NCBI RefSeq assembly: GCF_003384935.1
Contig: NZ_QTTQ01000009.1
Location: 1,054,001 to 1,118,000 of the forward strand
DNA length: 64,000 nt
Reading direction: 5' to 3'
Source of the DNA: Lutibacter oceani
Lineage (GTDB): Bacteria > Bacteroidota > Bacteroidia > Flavobacteriales > Flavobacteriaceae
The position numbers and the translations under genes are program-made. Shown here in pieces: positions 9,471 through 17,695 of the stretch. Under the pieces are notes generated by a model. That model was not told the origin of the DNA, searched no databases, and saw nothing but the letters and a program-made list of their open reading frames with translations. Every line of letters starts with the position of its first letter. The stretch's first letter is position 1.

Positions 9471-9970
9471 TATTTTACTTTTTCTATACTTAAACCTACA
9501 TCTGTAATTCCATTTAATGGATTTTCTCCTTTAATATCATGAATGCTTCTAGTAGCTTGTTTGATATTAAATTTATAGTCTCCTTTTTCTGAAAACAATA
9601 CGTTTTCTTTATAAAAAAGTTTGTTCTCTTTTAATTCAGTAAAACCAGTTCCTAACCAATTACCAGCAGCATCTGTCATTTCATATTCTAAGGTGTCTAC
9701 AACTTGTAATCCACTTGGAAATTCAATATTTGCTATTAAAAACAAAGAACTAAATTCATAGTTTTTATTGTTTCTAATATTTATAAACACATTTTTTTTT
9801 GAAATCGTATCAAGATTGTTAACAATAAATTCAATTTTATTTTCTGAAAACCACTGATGATTTTCAATAGGTGTATATTTATCGTAAACTATATTGGTTG
9901 TACACGACATTAATAGAAGTGCACAAAACAGTATAATAAAGTTATTATTCTTTGTTAGTATTGTTTGCAC
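9470..9970 (-). CDS. gldH: Gliding motility lipoprotein GldH
   Basis: The mature part matches GldH of flavobacterial gliding: IRNNKNYEFSSLFLIANIEFP, DTLEYEMTDAAGNWLGTGF and NGITDVGLSIEK. A signal peptide with lipobox LLLMSC is clear, so the protein is a lipoprotein of about 150 mature residues. The frame stays open far upstream, but that part is a shadow of the basic tail of the preceding gene. There is no ATG before the lipobox methionine. The GTG at 9968-9970 gives a sensible signal peptide (MQTILTKNNNFIILF) and I chose it; it overlaps the preceding gene by 26 bases. In Flavobacterium johnsoniae, GldH is needed for gliding and type IX secretion. Confidence 0.85.
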   Translation of the reverse strand: MQTILTKNNNFIILFCALLLMSCTTNIVYDKYTPIENHQWFSENKIEFIVNNLDTISKKNVFINIRNNKNYEFSSLFLIANIEFPSGLQVVDTLEYEMTDAAGNWLGTGFTELKENKLFYKENVLFSEKGDYKFNIKQATRSIHDIKGENPLNGITDVGLSIEKVK

Positions 9971-11288
9971 TTTTTCTGGGTGGTCTTCTTTTTTTGTTTC
10001 TATTAGGCCTGTTTCCTTGCGGTTTTGCATTAGCTGTTTTGTTATTACCAGTAGTATTGGCAGCTTTTTTTTGTTGATTTGGATTCGGTTTTTGTTTTTG
10101 AGAACCTGCAACTTTAGGTTTTTGATTTTGATTTGGTTTGTTTTGATTACCTCTTTGTTGATTTTTCCTTTTATTTCTGCTTTTTTTAGTTCGTTTAGGA
10201 ACATCAAAACGCGTTAAACTATCTTGTCCAACAACGTTTTCAAAATCTACTTTAGTTTCTTCAATTAATTCCGATTCGTATTCTTCTAATGAAGCTACTT
10301 GTTCTCTTTTCTTATTTGCCGCAATAATTTCTTGTACTTGTTCTAAGGTTAATTTGTACCATTTGGATCTATTTTCTTTATATGTATACCAAAGTAGTCC
10401 TTTAAAAATGTCCATTTTTACAAATACAGCATCTCCCTTTTCTGTTTTTAAAATTATATCTTGTTTTGGAAAGCCATTTAATGCATCTAAATAAGTATCT
10501 AATTCGTAGTTTAAACAACATTTTAACTTTCCACATTGTCCAGCTAATTTTTGTGGATTTAAAGATAGTTGTTGGTAACGTGCTGCGGTTGTGTTTACTT
10601 TACGTAAATCTGTTAACCAAGTTGAGCAACACAATTCTCTACCACATGAGCCAACCCCTCCTAAACGTGCAGCTTCTTGGCGTAAACCAACCTGTTTCAT
10701 TTCAATACGAATACTAAAAGCACTTGCTAAATCTCTAATTAACTGTCTGAAATCTACACGGTCATCTGCTGTATAATAAAAGGTAGCTTTATTTCCATCT
10801 CCTTGGTATTCAACATCTGAAAGTTTCATTTTTAAACCAAGTCTTCCTAATATTTCACGTCCTCGAAACTGAGTTTCATATTCTTTTGCACGTGCAGCTT
10901 GCCATATATCTATGTCTTTTTGGGAAGCTTTTCTGTATATTTTTTTAATTTCTTCGCTCTCTTTTTCAATTCCTTTTTTCTTCATTTGAACTTTTACAAG
11001 TTCACCAACTAAAGAAACCGTACCAATATCATGGCCAGGGTTTCCTTCAACAGCAATAATATCTCCTATTGAAATTTGTAAATTATCTTGGTTTTTATAA
11101 AAGTGTTTTCTCCCATTTTTAAATCGTACTTCTACAATATTTAATGGTTTTTGCCCTGTGGGAAGCGACATGTTTGAAAGCCAATCGAAAACTGAAAGCT
11201 TTTCACAGTCTCCAGTACCACAACTTCCATTACTTTTACAACCTTTAGGTATACTATTTATATCTGAAGAGCAACTATTACAGCTCAT
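9945..11288 (-). CDS. ricT: PSP1-domain protein, RicT/YaaT-like
   Basis: The 447-residue protein has a PSP1 domain (about 50-330). It carries the Cys-rich motifs GSCGRELCCSTWL and AGQCGKLKCCLNYELD that in Bacillus subtilis RicT help bind an iron-sulfur cluster in the RicAFT complex, which promotes RNA maturation. Two extras are visible: an N-terminal Cys-rich stretch (five Cys in the first 28 residues) and an 85-residue C-terminal tail made mostly of Lys, Arg, Asn, Gln and Pro that is surely disordered and may bind RNA. Other Ric subunits are not in the window. The 3' end overlaps gldH. The family call is solid; the exact role in this phylum is inferred. Confidence 0.85.
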   Translation of the reverse strand: MSCNSCSSDINSIPKGCKSNGSCGTGDCEKLSVFDWLSNMSLPTGQKPLNIVEVRFKNGRKHFYKNQDNLQISIGDIIAVEGNPGHDIGTVSLVGELVKVQMKKKGIEKESEEIKKIYRKASQKDIDIWQAARAKEYETQFRGREILGRLGLKMKLSDVEYQGDGNKATFYYTADDRVDFRQLIRDLASAFSIRIEMKQVGLRQEAARLGGVGSCGRELCCSTWLTDLRKVNTTAARYQQLSLNPQKLAGQCGKLKCCLNYELDTYLDALNGFPKQDIILKTEKGDAVFVKMDIFKGLLWYTYKENRSKWYKLTLEQVQEIIAANKKREQVASLEEYESELIEETKVDFENVVGQDSLTRFDVPKRTKKSRNKRKNQQRGNQNKPNQNQKPKVAGSQKQKPNPNQQKKAANTTGNNKTANAKPQGNRPNRNKKRRPPRKSANNTNKE

Positions 11289-11399
11289 ATATTCTAAATT
11301 ATTTTAAGTTAAGTAAAATTGAAAATACAATTTTACAATCTTCACTAATTTGTAAAGATAAATTAAAAATGCTAACTGTAAAACGTTAAAAAATGGTTT

Positions 11400-11630
11400 T
11401 TAAGTTTGTTTTACATCAATAATTTTTACGGGACACGCTTCTTTTGCCTTTATAGAATTATCAAAAATGGTTTCATCGGGTGATTTTATGGTAAAAAATC
11501 CCTTTTTTTCTTTTGAATGCAATAACACAGATTTTCCGTCTTTTTTAGACATTTGAAATTGAGCAGGTGCTAATTCAACACAGTAATTACAACCAATACA
11601 TTTGGCTCTTTGTAATGTAATAATAACCAT
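11400..11630 (-). CDS. 4Fe-4S ferredoxin
   Basis: This 76-residue protein carries one four-Cys cluster site of the single-cluster ferredoxin type: CIGCNYC near residues 11-17 followed by a distant Cys in ACPVKII near the C-terminus. It is likely a soluble low-potential electron carrier. It lies 111 bases upstream of the RicT-like gene on the same strand and about 97 bases after pheS. A link with the iron-sulfur biology of RicT is possible but only inferred from position. Confidence 0.88.
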   Translation of the reverse strand: MVIITLQRAKCIGCNYCVELAPAQFQMSKKDGKSVLLHSKEKKGFFTIKSPDETIFDNSIKAKEACPVKIIDVKQT

Positions 11631-11727
11631 TTTTGATTTTTTTGTATAACTTCAAGTGTTTAGTAATTATGTATTTAACTAAACAATTAGTTTTAATATA
11701 ACTAACTTTTATAAAGTTTCTTGAAAC

Positions 11728-12747
11728 TTATATAACCGATTTAAATTGTTCTAAAAAGCGGACATCATTTTCGTAAAACATTCTAATATCCGGAATTTGA
11801 TACAATAACATGGCAATACGTTCTATACCCATTCCAAAAGCATAACCAGAGTAAATTTCAGGATCTATATTTGCATTTTTAAGTACATTAGGATCAACCA
11901 TTCCGCAACCCATAATTTCTAACCAACCCGTACCTTTTGTAATTTTATAATCGGTTTCGGTTTCCAATCCCCAATAAATATCTACTTCAGCACTCGGCTC
12001 TGTAAAAGGGAAATAAGAAGGGCGTAAACGAATTTTAGATTTACCAAACATTTCTTTGGTGAAATATAACAAGGTTTGTTTTAAATCAGCAAAAGAAACA
12101 TCCGTATCAATATACAATCCTTCAACTTGGTGAAAAATACAGTGTGCACGTGCTGAAATATCCTCGTTTCTAAATACACGACCAGGAGAAATAGTCCTAA
12201 TTGGTGGCTTATGATTTTCCATATAACGTACCTGAACCGAAGAAGTATGTGTCCTTAATAAAATATCTGGATTTGTTTCAATAAAAAAGGTATCCTGCAT
12301 ATCACGTGCCGGATGGTATTCTGGTAAATTTAAAGCGGTAAAATTATGCCAGTCATCTTCAATTTCTGGACCTTCGGAAACTGTAAAGCCAATACGCGAA
12401 AAAACATCAATAATTTTGTTTCTAACTATTGAAATTGGATGCCGAGAACCTAACTCAATAGGTTCCTCAGGGCGTGTTAAATCACCATAAATACCTTTTT
12501 GCTCACTTGCATTTTCTAAAGCATCTTTTAATTGATTTACTTTATCCTGAGCAGCATTTTTTAATGTATTCAGTACTTGTCCAAATTCTTTTCGTTCAGC
12601 AGGTGCAACATTTTTAAATTCAGCAAATAAATCATTAAGTATTCCTTTTTTACTTAAAAATTTAATTCTAAATGCTTCAATTTCATCTTTAGTGGTTGCA
12701 TTAAATGCAGATACATCACCTATCAATTCTTTTACTTTATCTAACAT
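11728..12747 (-). CDS. pheS: Phenylalanyl-tRNA synthetase alpha subunit
   Basis: The 339-residue protein is a complete PheS. It has the N-terminal coiled-coil tRNA-binding arm (about 1-85), then the class II catalytic core with motif 2 in [22 protein letters not shown] and motif 3 in [16 protein letters not shown]. It forms an alpha2beta2 enzyme with PheT, which is not adjacent here; Bacteroidota often separate the two genes. The upstream region has a minus-strand TAAATTTG element at 12768-12775. Confidence 0.96.
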   Translation of the reverse strand: MLDKVKELIGDVSAFNATTKDEIEAFRIKFLSKKGILNDLFAEFKNVAPAERKEFGQVLNTLKNAAQDKVNQLKDALENASEQKGIYGDLTRPEEPIELGSRHPISIVRNKIIDVFSRIGFTVSEGPEIEDDWHNFTALNLPEYHPARDMQDTFFIETNPDILLRTHTSSVQVRYMENHKPPIRTISPGRVFRNEDISARAHCIFHQVEGLYIDTDVSFADLKQTLLYFTKEMFGKSKIRLRPSYFPFTEPSAEVDIYWGLETETDYKITKGTGWLEIMGCGMVDPNVLKNANIDPEIYSGYAFGMGIERIAMLLYQIPDIRMFYENDVRFLEQFKSVI

Positions 12748-12767
12748 TTTTATATAAAATTAAGGTG

Positions 12768-12775
12768 CAAATTTA
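12768..12775 (-). promoter_or_regulatory. Promoter -7 element of pheS
   Basis: Read on the minus strand this is TAAATTTG, a perfect match to the Bacteroidota -7 consensus TAnnTTTG, 20 bases upstream of the pheS start codon. No convincing -33 TTG is seen at the right distance. Confidence 0.5.
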
Positions 12776-12960
12776 CACATTTTTATTTTGTTTAAATTAA
12801 ATCCTAGCAGAATCATATTTACCTTAATATTTATAAAAATTCAACATTTATAATTGGAGGTTAAAAACAACGAAATATCTATTTTACGAAAACGTTTTAG
12901 TTTCTTTTAAATTTGGTTTAAAAAAATAATGCTTTTTTAAAAGATATGTTAAAAAATAAG

Positions 12961-12968
12961 TATATTTG
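12961..12968 (+). promoter_or_regulatory. Promoter -7 element of the first gdhA
   Basis: TATATTTG fits the TAnnTTTG consensus and lies about 42 bases before the start codon at 13011. The upstream 60 bases are almost pure A and T, and no clean -33 element is visible. Confidence 0.55.
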
Positions 12969-13010
12969 TGTAGTAAATTACGTAAAACATAAAATAACAC
13001 TTAATAAATT

Positions 13011-14354
13011 ATGGAATCAAAAATAAAAGAGTTCATGAAATTAGTGAAGGTTCGTAACCAACATGAGCCTGAATTTTTACAAGCTGTACAAGAAGTAGCT
13101 GAAACCGTTATCCCTTATATTGCTAGTCAAGAGATATATAACGGTAAAAACATTTTATTAAGAATGGTTGAGCCGGAAAGAGTTTTAATGTTCCGTGTAC
13201 CATGGATTGATGACTCTGGAGAAATTATTGTAAATAGAGGTTATAGAATTCAAATGAACTCTGCTATTGGCCCATACAAAGGTGGTTTACGTTTTCATCC
13301 AACAGTAAATTTAAGTATTCTTAAATTTTTAGCATTTGAACAAGTTTTTAAAAATGCTTTAACAACTTTACCAATGGGTGGAGGTAAAGGAGGTTCAGAT
13401 TTTGATCCTAAAGGAAAATCAGATGGAGAAATTATGCGTTTTTGTCATAGTTTTATGGCTGAATTATGTCGTCATATTGGAGCTAATACTGATGTTCCTG
13501 CAGGTGATATTGGAGTTGGGGCTAGAGAAATTGGTTTCTTATTTGGTATGTACAAAAAAATGCGTAACGAATTTACAGGTGTTTTAACTGGTAAAGGAAT
13601 GTCTTGGGGTGGTTCACTAATTCGCCCAGAAGCTACAGGTTATGGTACAGTATATTTTGCACAAAGTATGCTTGAAACAAGAGGTGATACTTTAAAAGGT
13701 AAAACTGTAACAGTATCAGGTTCTGGTAATGTTGCTCAATACGCTTGTGAAAAAGCAACACAATTAGGAGCAAAAGTTGTTACACTTTCAGATTCTTCTG
13801 GTTTTATTTATGATGAAGATGGTATTGATGAACAAAAATTAGCTTTTGTTATGGAGTTAAAAAATGTAAAACGTGGAAGAATTAATGAATATGTTGAAAA
13901 ATATCCAAAAGCAAAATTCTTTAAAGGAAAAACACCTTGGGGGATAAAATGTGAAGTAGCAATGCCATGTGCAACTCAAAATGAGGTAAATGGAGAAGAT
14001 GCTAAAACATTATTAAATAATGGTTGTTATGTTGTTAGTGAAGGAGCAAATATGCCTTCTAGACCAGAAGCTATTGAAGCTTTTCAAGGTGCAAAAATAT
14101 TATATGCTCCAGGAAAAGCATCAAATGCAGGTGGTGTAGCAACATCTGGTTTAGAAATGAGCCAAAACTCTTTACGTATTAATTGGACACGTGATGAGGT
14201 TGATGAAAGACTTAAAAAAATTATGAAAGATATTCACGATTCTTGTATCAAATTTGGTAAAAAAGATGACGGATATATAGATTATGTAACTGGTGCAAAC
14301 ATCGCTGGTTTTGTTAAGGTTGCTGATGCAATGTTAGCACAGGGTGTTGTTTAA
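13011..14354 (+). CDS. gdhA: Glutamate dehydrogenase, NADP-type
   Basis: At 447 residues this is a hexameric GDH of the short bacterial class. The active-site segment LTTLPMGGGKGGSDFDPKGKSD carries the catalytic Lys and substrate contacts. The dinucleotide fold has SGSGNVAQYACEKA followed by SDSSG after the second strand, the pattern of E. coli NADP-dependent GdhA, so an assimilatory role (ammonium plus 2-oxoglutarate to glutamate) is most likely. It is the first of two GDH genes that flank the receiver/ATP-grasp protein. A strong terminator follows at 14382. Confidence 0.94.
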   Translation: MESKIKEFMKLVKVRNQHEPEFLQAVQEVAETVIPYIASQEIYNGKNILLRMVEPERVLMFRVPWIDDSGEIIVNRGYRIQMNSAIGPYKGGLRFHPTVNLSILKFLAFEQVFKNALTTLPMGGGKGGSDFDPKGKSDGEIMRFCHSFMAELCRHIGANTDVPAGDIGVGAREIGFLFGMYKKMRNEFTGVLTGKGMSWGGSLIRPEATGYGTVYFAQSMLETRGDTLKGKTVTVSGSGNVAQYACEKATQLGAKVVTLSDSSGFIYDEDGIDEQKLAFVMELKNVKRGRINEYVEKYPKAKFFKGKTPWGIKCEVAMPCATQNEVNGEDAKTLLNNGCYVVSEGANMPSRPEAIEAFQGAKILYAPGKASNAGGVATSGLEMSQNSLRINWTRDEVDERLKKIMKDIHDSCIKFGKKDDGYIDYVTGANIAGFVKVADAMLAQGVV

Positions 14355-14381
14355 ACGTATTCTTTTTATTTTTTTACACTT

Positions 14382-14411
14382 AAAAGGGTTGCTCTAGAGT
14401 AACCCTTTTTT
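14382..14411 (+). terminator. Intrinsic terminator after the first gdhA
   Basis: The stem AAAAGGGTT / AACCCTTTT encloses the GCTCTAGAGT region and is followed by a T run. The stem is nearly the same as that after the second gdhA at 19055. Confidence 0.85.
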
Positions 14412-14477
14412 ATAGGTTTACAATTCAAAATAAAAACCTAAATTTATATCTTGCATAGTAATAACAATGTAGTTAAA

Positions 14478-17400
14478 ATGAAAAAAAAACTATTACCAAA
14501 CCTAAAATCTTACATATTTGAAGAAGTTGCTTTTGATAAATTAATGCAAAACCGAATTAATAAGGTATTAATAGTTTGTTCTAATTACGATTATTATATG
14601 CTTGAAGAAGATGGAAGAATTGATGAACGTATTTTTAATGAATACACTTCATTAAATTTAAGATATCCCCCAAGTTTTATACATGCAAATTCTGCTAAAA
14701 GAGCTATTGTAATGTTAGCTTCTGATAAAATAGATATGGTTATTACCTGGTTAGATATTGGTAATTATAAAGCCTTTGAAACCTCTAAAAAAATTAAAGA
14801 AGCTTTTCCTAAAGTACCAATTGCAGCATTAAGCCATTATTCTTCCGAATTAAGAAGTAAGCTAGAAAAGGGAAATACCGGAATTATTGATTTTGTTTTT
14901 CACTGGAATGGAAATGTAGATATATTTTTAGCTATAATTAAATTAACAGAAGACAGAATGAATGCCGAAAGAGATATTAATGATATTGGCGTTAAAGCTA
15001 TATTATTGGTTGAAGATTCTTTAAAATTTTATTCCAGGTATATACCACTTATTTATAAAGTTATCCTAAAACAAACCCAGGCATTTATGTCTGAAGGATT
15101 AAACGAGCATAGAAAAATGTTGTTAATGCGTGGCAGACCTAAAATTTTGTTGGCTACAGTTTTTGAAGAAGGTATTAGTTTGTTTGATAAATATAGAGAT
15201 AATTTATTGGGAGTAATATCAGATGTAAATTATTTAAAAGATGGAGCTCGAAATTCAGAAGCGGGATTCCTATTTTTAAACTATGTAAGAAATTATAATC
15301 GCTATTTTCCAATTCTAATTCAATCTTCAGATGCAAATAATGAAAAAAGAACCCTAGAACTTAAGGGAAAGTTTTTATATAAATATTCTGAAACTTTAGG
15401 TGTAGATATTAAAAATTATATTACAAAATACTTTTCGTTTGGAAATTTTGAATTTTGGGATCCAATCCAAATGAAAGTGTTAGCCATTGCTAAGGATTTA
15501 AGTGAATTTCAAATAGCCTTAAATATGGTAACTGAAGATTGTTTGGTGTATCATGCTAAAAGAAGTGAATTTTCTAAATGGTTAAAATCAAGGGCTCTTT
15601 TTCCGTTAGCGGATTTATTTAGTAATATTGAATACGACGATTTTGAAGATGAGCATCACATTAGAGAGTTTCTAATTAACTCCATTAAGGCTTATCGCGT
15701 TTATCGTTCAAGAGGTGTAATTGTAAAATTTGATAGGCGAAAATACGATGAATTTGTTGGGTTTTCAAGAATTGGAGAAGGAGCTTTAGGAGGAAAAGGA
15801 AGAGGCCTAGCGTTTATAGATTCATTTTTAAAACGTAATAAATTATTCAACAAATATGAAAATGTAAATATTTCCATACCAAGAACTGTTGTAATAAGTA
15901 CCGAAGTTTTTGATCAGTTTATTGAAAACCATAAACTTATAAAATTTGCTGCCGAAAGTTCTAATGATGAAGAAATATTAAAAGAATTTATTTCAAAAGA
16001 GCTTCCACAATGGGCACTTCAAGACATTAAAGCATTTTTAAAAACCACCAAGTCTCCCATAGCAATTCGTTCGTCAAGTATGTTGGAAGATTCTAATTAC
16101 CAACCGTTTGCAGGAGTTTTTGCAACATATATGGTGCCAAATACTGAAATTAAGAAAATGGTTGAAATGGTATCAAATGCAGTAAAATCAGTTATTGCAT
16201 CAGCATTTTTTGAAAGCAGTAAACTGTATTTAAAAGCCACTTCGCATACAATTGAAGAAGATAAAATGGCTGTAATTTTACAAGAGGTTATAGGAAAACA
16301 ATACCAGGATGTTTATTATCCAAATATTTCAGGAGTAGCTCGTTCAATTAATTTTTATCCAATTGGCGATGAAAAACCAAATGAAGGAATTGCAAATATT
16401 GCTTTAGGTTTAGGAGAAATAATTGTTGGTGGTGGACAAACGTTACGTTTTTCACCATTTCATCCAAAAAAAGTATTACAATTATCTTCTCCAGCTTCAA
16501 CACAAAGAGATACGCAACAATATTTTTATGGGTTAGATATAAATCCTGATAGTTATAAAGTTTCAACAAGTGAGTCCATCAATAAAAAGAAAATAACAAT
16601 AAGAAAAGCTGAAAATCACGGTTCTTTAAAATTTGTAGCTTCAACCTACGATTTGCAAAATAATACCATTAGACCAGGTGTAATGCACGATGGTATTCGG
16701 GTAATTTCGTTTGATAATATTTTAAAATACAACACTTTTCCATTACCAGAAATTTTGCAAGATTTACTTAGAATTGGACAACGAGAAATGAGAAATCCAA
16801 TTGAAATGGAATTTGCTGTTAATCTTGATGTGCCGCAAGGAAAACCAAAAGAATTTAGTTTTTTGCAAATAAGACCCATTATTGAAAGTATAGAAACAAG
16901 TAGTAATTTACCTGAAAATTTTGATATTTCTGATACAATTATTTATTCTGAATCTGCTTTAGGAAACGGAAAATATGAAAACATTTATGATGTTATTTAT
17001 GTAAAGCCAGAAACTTTTAATGCGGCAAATACTAGGCAAATAGCTGCTGCGGTTGATCAAATAAATAAAAAGTTTGCAGCAATGGACAGGCATTATATTT
17101 TAGTTGGCCCAGGAAGGTGGGGATCTAGCGATCCTTGGTTGGGAATTCCGGTAATTTGGCCTCAAATTTCAGCAGCAAAAATAATTGTTGAATCGGGTTT
17201 AAATAATTTTAGAATTGATCCTAGTCAAGGAACTCATTTTTTTCAAAATTTAACATCATTTAAAGTCGGATATTTAACTATTAATCCATTTATAAATGAT
17301 GGCTTTTTTGATGTAGATTATTTAAACCAGCAACCAGCTCTTTTTGAAGATGAGTATTTAAGACATATTTGTTTTAAAAAGCCACTTTCAGTTATAATTG

Positions 17401-17507
17401 AAGGTAAAAATAATAAAGCTGCAATTTTTAAAGAAGGTTTTTCTATTGAGGAGGTTGTAACAACTGAAGATTCAATTGAAGAATTACCACCAGATGGATT
17501 TATGTAA
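14478..17507 (+). CDS. Two receiver-like domains fused to a PEP-synthase-type ATP-grasp domain
   Basis: The start is ATG 14478; a TTG 27 bases upstream is also open but less likely. The 1009-residue product has a degenerate receiver-like domain (about 25-160) and a second receiver (about 174-315). The second keeps the acidic pair in ILLVEDS, a phospho-acceptor Asp near 249 in GVISDVN, a Ser in ILIQSSD and a Lys near 302. A PPDK/PEP-synthase N-terminal ATP-grasp domain follows (about 430-800), with GALGGKGRG, AIRSSSMLED and LQIRPI. The phosphohistidine swivelling domain and the PEP-binding barrel are absent. A C-terminal region of about 200 residues carries GPGRWGSSDPWLGIP and is of unknown type. 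It is not a standard PEP synthase. It lies between the two glutamate dehydrogenase genes, so a regulatory role in carbon/nitrogen metabolism is inferred. Confidence 0.8.
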   Translation: MKKKLLPNLKSYIFEEVAFDKLMQNRINKVLIVCSNYDYYMLEEDGRIDERIFNEYTSLNLRYPPSFIHANSAKRAIVMLASDKIDMVITWLDIGNYKAFETSKKIKEAFPKVPIAALSHYSSELRSKLEKGNTGIIDFVFHWNGNVDIFLAIIKLTEDRMNAERDINDIGVKAILLVEDSLKFYSRYIPLIYKVILKQTQAFMSEGLNEHRKMLLMRGRPKILLATVFEEGISLFDKYRDNLLGVISDVNYLKDGARNSEAGFLFLNYVRNYNRYFPILIQSSDANNEKRTLELKGKFLYKYSETLGVDIKNYITKYFSFGNFEFWDPIQMKVLAIAKDLSEFQIALNMVTEDCLVYHAKRSEFSKWLKSRALFPLADLFSNIEYDDFEDEHHIREFLINSIKAYRVYRSRGVIVKFDRRKYDEFVGFSRIGEGALGGKGRGLAFIDSFLKRNKLFNKYENVNISIPRTVVISTEVFDQFIENHKLIKFAAESSNDEEILKEFISKELPQWALQDIKAFLKTTKSPIAIRSSSMLEDSNYQPFAGVFATYMVPNTEIKKMVEMVSNAVKSVIASAFFESSKLYLKATSHTIEEDKMAVILQEVIGKQYQDVYYPNISGVARSINFYPIGDEKPNEGIANIALGLGEIIVGGGQTLRFSPFHPKKVLQLSSPASTQRDTQQYFYGLDINPDSYKVSTSESINKKKITIRKAENHGSLKFVASTYDLQNNTIRPGVMHDGIRVISFDNILKYNTFPLPEILQDLLRIGQREMRNPIEMEFAVNLDVPQGKPKEFSFLQIRPIIESIETSSNLPENFDISDTIIYSESALGNGKYENIYDVIYVKPETFNAANTRQIAAAVDQINKKFAAMDRHYILVGPGRWGSSDPWLGIPVIWPQISAAKIIVESGLNNFRIDPSQGTHFFQNLTSFKVGYLTINPFINDGFFDVDYLNQQPALFEDEYLRHICFKKPLSVIIEGKNNKAAIFKEGFSIEEVVTTEDSIEELPPDGFM

Positions 17508-17646
17508 GCAGAATTTAATTAACATATTAACAATGAAATAGTATTAAAAACCAACAAATATTCGATATTAATAATATTTCGCAAAATAAATGTTACATAA
17601 CAAAAAAAATCACCTTTTTTTTAATGAAAATTGAATTTAATATCAG

Positions 17647-17654
17647 TATTTTTG
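17647..17654 (+). promoter_or_regulatory. Promoter -7 element of the second gdh
   Basis: TATTTTTG matches TAnnTTTG and lies about 42 bases upstream of the start at 17696, the same distance as for the first gdhA. No terminator is seen between the preceding gene's stop at 17507 and this element. Confidence 0.5.
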
Positions 17655-17695
17655 TACTCGATTTTATTTTTTAATCATCTATAAACTATACAATT

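Noticed and set aside
9971-10207. Upstream extension of the gldH frame to 245 residues
   Set aside because: It lies entirely over the Lys/Asn-rich tail of the RicT-like gene and lacks a signal peptide start; a start at 9970 fits the lipoprotein.
14451-14477. TTG start for the receiver/ATP-grasp protein
   Set aside because: The ATG at 14478 gives a cleaner N-terminus (MKKKLLPNLK) and normal spacing; TTG is weaker.
14478-17507. Annotation as PEP synthase or PPDK
   Set aside because: The phosphohistidine and PEP-binding barrel motifs are missing.
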